Below are positions 38,712-48,184 of a DNA stretch of 64,000 bases, piece after piece. The DNA is from Podaxis mareebaensis (lineage: Eukaryota; Basidiomycota; Agaricomycetes; Agaricales; Agaricaceae). Within the stretch, counting starts at the first letter, position 1; every line of letters begins with the position of its first letter. The position numbers and the translations under genes are program-made. The DNA lies in NCBI GenBank assembly GCA_018524725.1, contig JAEUWP010000486.1, positions 1-64,000 of the forward strand. Direction: 5' to 3'. The notes beneath the pieces were generated by a model that ran no database searches, was not told the origin of the DNA, and was given only the letters and a program-made list of their open reading frames with translations.

Positions 38712-39602
38712 ATGCCATTCACATATGTCATCGAACACATGGAAGACGACGAGCACACTCCCGCCGCTGTCCCCCCATGGGTCACGCTCGAGTACGCGGT
38801 CCGTAGAAGCTAAAACATCATATCCGCCACAAATTACAAACACCCCACCGACAGCACATGCGCACCCTCGCAGGTCCAGGGGCACATATCCACTTTACGT
38901 CCCTCTCAAAACCCTCCGCGGCGTCTCTCTCCAAAGAATTCCAAGCAGCCAAGGACTCAGAATCATTCGCAGAAACACAATGCCACCAACAGGGTGTTCT
39001 CGATCTCATGAAATCTCACGGCATACCCTTAGATCGTGTCTGTCTCCTCGATCCCAAAGCCGAGCGCCCACTCTCACCAGAAGACGGTGATGGAGCCTTT
39101 GACTGGTTCTTGTTCGGTGTCCGTATACTCTCTCCCCCTTCATCTCCGCCCATTCTCGAAGCTCACCTAGCACATAGGGAATACTAGGTACCACCCTTTC
39201 CTAATTCCAGTCTAGTGGGATGAGAATGATCGCTCCTTGCAGGCGACGATCCTCCTCGTGATAGAACCTCTGAGCTCCGTGTTCTAGGCTTTCCGAATCG
39301 CCATCTGGGTTCGGTGCAGATGACTACTGATACCGCACTGGGCGTTACCAAGCTCGTGGTCCAAGATAAGATTCCCCTCGACAAGATTCCATATGTCGTG
39401 CGTAACGTAACTTGACATGCCTTCATTTCGGTTGATAATTGAACTCTCCTCGAATTAGGATTACCCAACGATTCGGTTCAACACTAAAGAATCCGTGGAG
39501 ATGCCATTCCGATATGTCGTAGAGAAGAACAACGAACCAAAACTGCCTCCGGGCATGCGCCAGCTCCTCCACGAAGACCTCAACAAGTCCTTTGACTTCT
39601 AA
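38712..39602 (+). CDS. SFM1: SPOUT-family protein arginine methyltransferase, Sfm1-like
   Basis: Five exons give 219 residues: 38712-38798, 38855-39118, a 10-nt exon 39178-39187, 39243 to the valine codon near 39398, and a last exon to 39602. The protein starts MPFTYVIEHMEDDEH and matches the YOR021C/Sfm1 family (Pfam RNA_Me_trans, a SPOUT fold). In yeast it methylates an arginine of ribosomal protein Rps3. Family motifs are VCLLDPKAERPLSPEDG, the SAM-binding FGGILGDDPPRDRT, QMTTDTALGVTKLVV, IPYVDYPTIRFN and ESVEMPFRYVVE. The 10-nt exon supplies GIL of the GGILGD motif, so it must be included for activity. The total is an exact multiple of three. It is divergent from RPC40 and convergent with ATG1. 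Confidence 0.92.
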
Positions 39603-39840
39603 TTCCCAAAAAATCGATCGATGATTGATTGCGTACGCGAGTCGCATGTAGATACTGTACACCAATGCAACAGGAAAGAAAAGTGCGTAAAAACCTAGAG
39701 CACAGTGAGAAACAAGAAGAGAGAAAAGGAGCGTTGGAATGACATGGGACATAAATGAGAACACAAATGCTGAGAGTCGTGCATATAGAGTACAAAGTAG
39801 AATGCTGTTCCAATACACCAGCGGAATACAACAAAGAAAA

Positions 39841-42800
39841 TCACGATGAAGAATTAATCACCTGGGGTACCTGCCCCTGCCCCCTCCCTCCGTCCGTGAC
39901 ATCACCCCCATCGGGCGGTCTTACATCCCATGGCGCAGGTATCCTCGCCACATCCGCCAAATTCAGATCCGCACGCGCATCATTCAACCGATCCCGGTCA
40001 TTCATCGCCATCCGCGCTCGGCACCGCACAAGCCTCAGTTTCGTCCTCTTGATCCCTGGATAAATGACACCTCGTTAACGCTACTCCCATGTATGAGATG
40101 AGGTAAGAAAAGTAACGCACAAGTCGCGATAGTCTCCCTATCTTCTTCCATGAACGGATTGCCGGTTTGTAATAGATCGTCTTGTAGTGCGTAGAGACAC
40201 CATAAACTCTCCTCGTACAGCTTCTCGCATTCGTCTGGACTCGATGCTTGGTCCAGGAGTTCCTTCCGTGCTGCTGTCCGTGACTACACGCCAAGCCTCC
40301 GTTAACATGATGTAAAGGGGAAGTAGAGGATAAGGGACGTACGAGCACAAGCGCCCGGTCATACACCAGTTGATCCAACCACGCCTTCGGCCCGTCATAC
40401 TGCGCCGGTAACCACGTCTTGACCAACGAAGCCCGATCATTACACTTTAGAAAGTGCTCCTTGAACCAATTCAACGCTACACAAAATCAGAACATTCATC
40501 AACGCAAAACCAACAAAAAATCCATAAACCCAAAATCGAAAAAGCGGGGAGGCACTGAGAAACATGAACAACTCACCATCATCAAATCCCTCACTCACAA
40601 CGTATTCCCCACCAGGGTACTTCATCTCCATATGCTCCTGAAACTCCTTCAACATATTGATCCCCTTCTGCGAAAAGGACATCAACAACATATACACCGC
40701 GACACACGTCACGGCATTATACTCCGCCTCCATATCCGCGTGTTTCCGCCTTCGAGCATGTTTCTCCGGCTCGCCTTCGCGTTTCATAAATTTCGTTGGG
40801 TCTGGGAGCGGTTCTACGTCAAAAATCACCGTCAGTTTCAGTCCTTAGATTAGAGATCGGCAGAGACATACTCTGTGGTATAGCCTTAACATACTCATAC
40901 ATCTCATCCGCCCAATGTGTCAACACATCCGTCTTCTGTGCCAACTCCTCCAACCTCGCCAGTAGCTCGTCTTCCATCGGATCCCGCTCCCCATTCGGTC
41001 CCCCCCCTCCTCCATTACCATTGCCCCAGGCAACGCCATCCCCACCATCCAAAGCGATAATCGGCCTGCGCGGTGAGGACGTCGCGCTCGATTGTGAATT
41101 CGTATGTGAATGCGAATGTGAGTGCGAGCGGGAGGTTCCAAAAAGTTTCTTGGACGCCAAGTTGAGTGCACGATGGAGCGCGTTTGACGCTGCGCGCGAG
41201 GCCATGCTGGACGGCGAGGATGATAGAGGGGGAGCCGCTGCATGTGGAGGCGGTGGGAATGTTATGTTATTATTAGTGGTGGTGGGGGTCGTGGTCGTTG
41301 ATGTTCCGGTGTTGCTGTCGGGTGGATATTCGTCTATTGAAGGTGTTGGCGGCATTCGACGGTCGTGCAGCGGCCGCCGCGGATGCGCTGACAATTCTAC
41401 GAAAAGAAACCATAAATGGCCCATGATACTGTAAGACCGAATGCGTGTACATACCATCAACAGCGCGATTAAACTCAACAGCCCGTGTATCATCCACAAG
41501 CACATACTCCCTCCTCAACACTCCATCCTCCTCCGTCTCACCAGGAATAAACGAGCCCTCCGTTGAAAGTGGCCTCGTGCCTCTACGATCCCCCATCGAC
41601 GGAAATGCAGTCCGATTTGTGCCCCCCTGCACACCACCACCCGCCCTTTCCCGTTCCCTCTCTCCCTCCCTCCCCCTCCCCGACGCCACCCTTGCCAAAC
41701 CCCCGTTCACAGTCCTCGGGCTTCCATCCACACCTGGCTGCGATGGTTGGAACATCAGATTCGGAGGTTGCGTTTCAGAAGGCCGGCGAAAGTTGAATCG
41801 GCTAGGCGGGATCATAGCGTTCGGATCTAACACTTCTGGCGGGATAATCTTATGATGCTCTGGTGTAGGTGGCCGTCCAGGCCACGCTCTCGACACATCA
41901 TCATCCTCTCCCTCGCCCACCGCCGACCCCTGCATCGATGGAGGTTCCGTATCCTTTGGCCGTGGAAACTTACTCTTCGCCAATGCATGACTATTAAAGA
42001 AATCTTCGAAACTCGCGCGTTCTGCGGGTTGTCGCTTGAGCAATGCTCGGATGAGTTGTTTAATGTCTGCCGGGACAGGGATAGGTTGTTGGTCCCCTCC
42101 ATTACCTCCGTTAGTTGTAGGCTTGCGCGGGGAGGGATCTTCATCGGGAAACTTGATGCTCTTCGCGTGTTCGATCTTCTTGAGTAGCTCGATGTGATTG
42201 TTCGCCCGGAATGGTGGTTTGCCTACAGCCATTTCGTACAATACAGCTCCGACGGACCACAAGTCTGCTTTAGCGTCGTACTTTTCGTATCGCAGAATTT
42301 CAGGTGCCATGTATAGCCTATCATACAATAACAATCAGCAAAGACGTCATTTAACAAACTAAGCGCTTGACACAGCACTGGACCAACAAGCGAGAGATGG
42401 ACGTACGGAGATCCGCAGAGTGTTTCGGCCATCATGGCATTGGGTAGTGACCTTGCAAAGCCAAAGTCCGCGACTTTGAGGATGGGTACGCCGAGTGGGT
42501 GCCCTCGCGCAAGTTCCTCTGGAGACGCGGGGTTGAGTAGGAGATTCTGTGGTTTAATATCACGATGTATCAAGTTCCGGTGTCGCAGAAATTTGAGTGC
42601 GCGGGCTGCTAATGGATCAGAAAACCCCTAATGCGGAAGAGGGGGGAGAATAAAGTAGCTTGCCTAGCTGCCGTAGAAAACTCCGTACGACAATCTCGTC
42701 CAGGCCTCCAGTTGGGGGATGGGGGTAGTACTGAGGTGCTGCACCGGGCGAGGGAACATATTGCAGCCCTTCGACGCGTCCCCGCTTCTTGATATAATTC

Positions 42801-43267
42801 GTCAAGTCGCCGCCTGCGCAAAACTCCATGATAAGATACACATTCTTCTCCGCGCGCTGGTGAGATGCGGACCGAGCTCAACTGCCGAACGGTGTGAATC
42901 AAGAGGAAAGGGGGTACGTACGATAATGTCTATGAGTCGTGTGATATGTCGGTGGGATAGGGATTTGAGGATCTGGATTTCGCTCTGGAGATTCTCGAAG
43001 AGCTTTGAGGAGAGTTTGTCCGTGACGACGGTCTTAATTGCGACCTGCTGGTGGGTCTCCTGGGTGCGTAATCAGCGAACGGTGAGCTGCGTACGCTGTG
43101 CGATTGGCAGAGTGACTCACCTCGTGGTAGCCCTTGTAGACAGTGGCGAAGCTGCCCTTGCCGATATCGCTGACGATGACATACGGGCGCAGCTCCTCTT
43201 CACCTCCTGTTCTCCTTGTTGACGAGCTGCTCGTCATGCGCCTGGACGGCGGGGGTGCTGGTTGCAT
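39841..43267 (-). CDS. ATG1: autophagy-initiating Ser/Thr kinase Atg1
   Basis: A multi-exon gene of about 950 residues starting [16 protein letters not shown] at 43267 and ending VPQVINSSS. The kinase domain comes first: glycine loop [12 protein letters not shown], the lysine in QQVAIKTVV, the hinge-region [13 protein letters not shown], catalytic [21 protein letters not shown], then [12 protein letters not shown] and [13 protein letters not shown] long disordered linker is rich in Ser, Pro, Thr and Asn, with a short Ser-His repeat, and includes the Atg1-typical [19 protein letters not shown]. The C-terminal paired helical (EAT/MIT) region that binds Atg13 contains [20 protein letters not shown] and [16 protein letters not shown]. 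The kinase starts autophagosome formation on starvation. All key catalytic residues are present. A tRNA gene lies 148 nt upstream of the start. Confidence 0.95.
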
Positions 43268-43414
43268 TCGCGGGGAGAATGAGTGGATATGTAAAGTCGG
43301 TGGCAGCAGTGTCGAGGTGATTAAATGAATCGTTCTGTGAGCTCACTCTAATGTCAATCACTATGACTAAGCATCCCTAATATATACTTCCACTGCAGAA
43401 AAAAAAAGACAAAA

Positions 43415-43506
43415 TGGACACTGTGGGAATTGAACCCACGACCTTTCGCAAGCGCTGATCGATTGATCAATGCGAAGCGAACGTTATACCCCTAAACTAA
43501 GTGCCC
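43415..43506 (-). tRNA. tRNA-Ala (anticodon CGC) with 20-nt intron
   Basis: The minus strand folds as a tRNA. The acceptor stem GGGCACT pairs with AGTGTCC, followed by discriminator A at 43415. The D arm is GTT/AAC; the anticodon stem TTCGC/GCGAA holds the loop TTCGCA, interrupted by a 20-nt intron (43451-43470), then T. The T arm is GTGGG/CCCAC with loop TTCAATT, which also contains the B box. The anticodon reads CGC, and the acceptor stem carries the G3-U70 wobble pair that is the identity mark of alanine tRNA; the two observations agree. The intron sits after position 37, the canonical eukaryotic place, and contains GCG that could pair with the anticodon. Confidence 0.93.
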
Positions 43507-43558
43507 GCTGCATAGATGGCTGATTCCAACAACCTCGGGGTGAATGGTAGTGTTGTAT

Positions 43559-45152
43559 TCAACGATTGCGTTTATCTATCCAGTAGCCTACACTATTCGC
43601 GCTTTCATCGGCATGGATATATGGCTCATATGTTTGCACCTTTGACGGTCCAAAACTCGGAGGTCCAGGAGTCAAGAGATACTCCATCGGGGACGAGCTC
43701 TTCATCAGTGCAGACACCCTGGGTATCCTTTTCTTTCGGTTGGGCTGTCCTCCTGGAGGAGATGGCACCGGAGTGCTGTTGTACAAGGGGCTGTACGGGG
43801 GCCATTCGTCTATTCTGATGGACGAGTCCGGGTGGCCTTCCCTAAGGTACGCAGGGTGTGTTGGGTCAATAACTTGGCGGTAGTAGGTGTAGACCAGCAG
43901 ACAATAAATAATCGAAGGCAAGAGAGAGAAAACGAACAGGGACACAATCTGAGATGGGCCCTCGTTCACCCAAGCAGCTTGGCATGCTATCAATACTTAA
44001 TGTGAGTAATCCTATTCAGGTGGTAAAAGAGACATTGATTTACCCGTTGTCGCATCCTTATTGCTCATGCCGTGCTGCGCCAGCGGCCACGGCCGTCCCC
44101 TCTAAATCACTGTTAGCTAAAGCAGGGGGCATCCGTTGCCGGACCCACGAAGATGGATTTACTTGCCAACTCCCCAGCCTCCGCCAACGCGATACATTCC
44201 TGTACAACGTCATTCTAGGAAGGTGGGATCAACAGGGGCATCGGCATCACACCATAGACACCGCACCCACCTTGAACATATAAAAAGTTAACCCAGCCAC
44301 CGCTCCTGCAACCGTGACTACAAGCGCAGAGAAAATAGCCAAGCAGGCGTAGATCCGGACGAAAACAACGCGTTGCTAACAAATTGCCAAAACTTCAGCC
44401 TTTCCTGTACTAACTCCGAAAATCCCGGTTCCGACACACGTACCATAGCGATACTGAGCATGCCAAAGATATCGATCAGGCCGGTGGTGAGATACATGCT
44501 ACACAGGGCGGATGATACACTGGCCAAATGCGTAAAATGTACTAAATCCAGGTAGTGCCTGAGCACCGGTATTTGGCTAAAAACAGAACGCGACTCACGA
44601 TTGTTGTCCACGTCTACATCATGGTATGCATTGAGCTGCATAGCGTGTAAATCGCACAGCTTCTATGGATCTGAAATGCCGCTCACCGCACTGCGAATAG
44701 GAACGTTAGTCTGAGGGCTGACGGATACCGGAACAACCGACGTACGAGAGGGTAAACCGCAGCGTATTGATTCCGGATACTACACAATGCATCGCACCAT
44801 CAGAGATTATTCCATCATCACACTTCCAAGCTCCTCACCGGCGAGAACAACATTCCTCCAATTCGTACGATACAAAGTGGTGAAAAAGGACCTTGCCTTT
44901 TCGCGTTGCGAACGAGCTAAGAAGCCATATAATCAATATCAGGACAGTGCTGAGTACTCCAATCAGACATACGTGGGTATCTATTGTCAACTTGACACTC
45001 GAATCAGCATCTCTTCATCTCCAACAGATGTAATACTACACTTACTTTTCAATTGAAGTGGCGGTGGGCGCATTATTCTGCTCAACAGAAACAGTAGGAG
45101 CGGTGCTGCAGGAGTGGTACCAGACAAAGGGTGAGAGAGCCGCGGGCAGCGG
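43559..45152 (-). CDS. multi-span membrane protein, 5' end unresolved
   Basis: From 45152 down to the stop at 43559 about nine exons join in phase. The product begins PLPAALSPFVWYHSCSTAP, consistent with the end of a signal peptide. It has about five hydrophobic helices: VCLIGVLSTVLILIIWLL, then segments around LTFLFAVR, ALCSMYLTTGLIDIFGMLS, IYACLAIFSALVVTVAGAVAG and IVSLFVFSLLPSIIYCLLVY. The C-terminal tail is Pro/Ser-rich, ending GYWIDKRNR. I do not recognise the family beyond similarity in style to other basidiomycete membrane proteins. Upstream, the same frame has an ATG at about 45229, but a TAA at 45155-45153 separates it from the rest, and no acceptor lies between that stop and the coding part. 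Either the first exon is spliced in another way or the gene has a nonsense mutation. Confidence 0.6.
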
Positions 45153-45804
45153 TTAATATGTATTCTCCGCCTCTGTTACAGCTCGATGATGCACTGGCAA
45201 CCATCCCCTGGTCGTTGTGTGCAGCGCCATCACTACCATTTCGGGGTGTCGCAAACCGTTGCATCATGGATGCCCCCTAGTAAGCCAATATGTTGGCTCG
45301 TTGGCGTTATCTTTCCTTCTTGGCAACGCGGTAAATCAAGCGAACAATATGCCGTATGTCATAATTATCCCCCTGCTCTGGTACCCGGTGAGAACCTCCA
45401 TCTCACATAAAAATAGCGGTGAGGCAATATTTCTGGCACAGCCTAGTATTGACTCTAGGCCGTGGTGGGCATCTCGGGTCCCGCAGCGTCCGAATCCAAC
45501 TCCTAAATCTTATCATAGAAAATCGCCATCTTCTCAGACAGTCCCCTAGGGTTATTGTATCACAAGTGTCAAAGCTGAAGAGACAGGCTCAAACAAAGAA
45601 CATTTGTGGAGGAGCAGAGGATAAATACGGGACAATCACCACCAAGGTTGCGAGGGAAGCGACAATTAAGCCAAACAAAACCAAGCATTGCTCGTAACTG
45701 CGGGAGCACCGCCTCAGAGCCCTTCATAACAGTGACCACGACCTTCTCCACGACTCCCAGTTTACGACTACCCTACCGCACCTAATCAGAAATACCTCCT
45801 CAGG
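45153..45804. other. divergent intergenic region
   Basis: It contains the unresolved 5' end of the minus-strand membrane gene and the promoter of the plus-strand gene starting at 45805. Plus-strand frames at 45186-45549 are without family resemblance. Confidence 0.45.
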
Positions 45805-47262
45805 ATGGACAGCAGGCCTCCTCCTCCACAAGGTACGTACTTGATTGCTTGTCAGTCAGAAGCTAGTGTGCTGAGATTTCAATTGCAGGTAAGCACCAAG
45901 CGATATTGAATTAATTGGGCACGGTTTGACCATGGGTCCTGCTCCTTGCCGCAGGTCCTCCCCCGTCGTACGCCTTTGTGACAAGGGTGTATAAGAGAAG
46001 TTTGAGACCCATTGTACTTGCTCGTATGTGTTCAACCGCTTGTGGACTGCGGGCAGGACCTGACTGCTGCTTTAGTTGCATTCGCTGGTCTATTATGGAC
46101 TCTCTTTGGGTGAGCATTATGAATCATATATTGTAGCCAACAAACTAACGTCTCACTTAGAGCTGTATGTGCACGTCACCACTCGTCTACCCCCGAGCGC
46201 TTACCACGAAAACCAGATCGGATACTTCAGAAATGCCGCCATTGATCAACTAGGTTCGTCGTCTCCGTTAACTGCGGTATCCGCCTCCTCACTTGGGCAC
46301 ACAGGGTCCGTACCCAAACTGAGAGTCGTGTACATCATCTTGGGCGCCCTATACATGACAGTTGCGGGAATTGAACTGCTGGGATTAATCGCAGCGACAA
46401 CAGTATGCGCCACAGCTTTTCCCATTGTCGCCGTGCTGACGTTGATATCTCAATAGCAACGTGTTCGTCTTGTGCGCCTGTATGCCTATGGCACTGGTTT
46501 GAGTGCGTTAATCATTACTGGCACCGGTTTGCTGCAAGTCATCGTACACTTTACGATGAAGGTTTGTTCTGTTGTTTGTTTCCTTCGTTTCTCGGGGTAT
46601 TGATGATGTGGTGTAGAATGATATCATCAACACCTGCACCAACCTTTCTGAGGATGGCAGAATAGTCTACGTAGGTTTCCTTTGTCCCAACGATATTCTG
46701 CTTCTGACCGGCTTGCAGTTTGGATTCTGGGGTCCCATCACCCGTGACTTGACACGGTCAGAAGCCGAAACATGTAAGTTCCTCTTGTTCATTCCCCCCT
46801 CACTTCAGCTAATTTTATTTCTAGTGTGTAAGCACTACTGGGACCGCGACTCATGGCAAGAAATCATTGCCTTCCTCGTGACAACCCGTACGTCCACTAA
46901 CCCATACCCCAAAATCCCTGTTTAGACTAACACATCAACTGGTAGTAATCGCATTCTTCTTCTCCGCCGTCGCATTCGGCTACCTCCGACAAGTCCTCGA
47001 CCCGACCAGCGTAGCCAACGCCTCCCGCGCTCCATCCTACGCAGTGCGCAACGGCGACTACCCATTACATTACAACCCGCCCTACCACGGCCAATACAAT
47101 CAACCATACTACGGACAACCTGCGTACGGTTATGGCGATGACGCATTCGTACCTCCTTACGAACCCAAGCCTGGATATACGCCGCCGGAAAATAAGGCTG
47201 GGTATACCGAGGACTCGAAGGATCCTTTCGCGGACCAGCACCCTTCAGGTTCGAGGGTTTGA
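45805..47262 (+). CDS. four-helix basidiomycete membrane protein
   Basis: Twelve introns are needed to read this 1.46-kb gene, giving 287 residues, an exact multiple of three. The protein starts MDSRPPPPQGPPPSYAFVTRVYKRSLRP. Helices follow at LAFAGLLWTLFG, LRVVYIILGALYMTVAGIELLGLIAA, GTGLSALIITGTGLLQVIVHF and EIIAFLVTTLIAFFFSAVAFGYL. Then comes the family motif RQVLDPTSVANASRAPS and a tail of Pro/Tyr/Gly repeats (NPPYHGQYNQPYYGQ). An extracellular loop with Cys (NTCTNL, YCKHYW-like) lies between helices 3 and 4, as in tetraspan proteins. Two features of the splicing are odd. Introns 45833-45888 and 45889-45954 touch with no exon between, and an exon of only 4 nt (46161-46164) is required to keep frame between introns of 51 and 52 nt. 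Function unknown. Confidence 0.78.
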
Positions 47263-48184
47263 GATGCGTCGTGAGATGATGATCCAGATAATGCATGAGA
47301 GATTCTATTCTGCTCCTGTTTTTTGTTGTGTGTGTGGACATTGTGTATTAGTTCAGCCCGTTTATGATACATGTATGTTGCATTAGTTCTAACTTAAATT
47401 GATGTGGGACGTTGGCGCAATGGCGTCCGGGGAGACTGGACAGTGGAAAAAACATATTGTGGTGAAGCGACATTTCGAAAATAACCGGCACCATGGATTG
47501 GGTGGAGGAACATGGGGTATGAGTAACAAAAATTCAGGCGGTGAGTTTTTGAAGAGGAACGCTCTCGGGTCGCGCCAGTGGCACGTTCTTGACCACCTAT
47601 GCCGGGGTTCGGCATATGTAGGGTGGGAGGGGTATGAAGTTTAGAAAGGAGTGTGAGTGGGCGCAATTCTGGCTACGGAAACGGTCGGTGAGGTGGAAAG
47701 TAGAGTGTGTGGAAAGGTGTCGCGTTGCGTCCGTAACCGTGACACGTCGAACGAGAATAAGCACCTGAATCATCGATGCATCACTCGCTAGGTGCACCAC
47801 TTATGCGGATGAGCGAAGATCAGTTGTTAGTGATGATGTCACGTATTCAAGGATAAAAACAACGCCCATATTCCAGAGTCTATCAGTATATCCGCGGATT
47901 GGCGCTCTTTGTGATACCTGGGGAGGGGTAAATGACAAGAAAGGCTGAAACGTTCTGGGCGAGGTTAGGAGAGGCGAGGCATCCTAAGGGGAGAAGACGT
48001 AAAGTCGTTGTGTGGGTTTCTGAGCACGCTACAGAATGGCAAGCAGGCGTTGGAATCCGTATTGTGCAGGCGGGGGAGTCTCTGTATCGTGCTTACTAAT
48101 ACATTAGGCACGATAACTAGCTCCACAGTCAAAAATCAGCGTCACATCCATAATTATCACCTCGCTTGGTCTCCTTCCACCGAC
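47263..48184. other. intergenic stretch upstream of F-box paralogue A
   Basis: No supported gene. The open frame of the following F-box gene extends back to 48008, but the residues before 48185 look like translated leader, not protein. Confidence 0.5.

Noticed and set aside
40796..41434. 212-codon plus-strand frame with Gly/Val-rich product
   Set aside because: Antisense to the low-complexity linker of ATG1; its composition follows from that.
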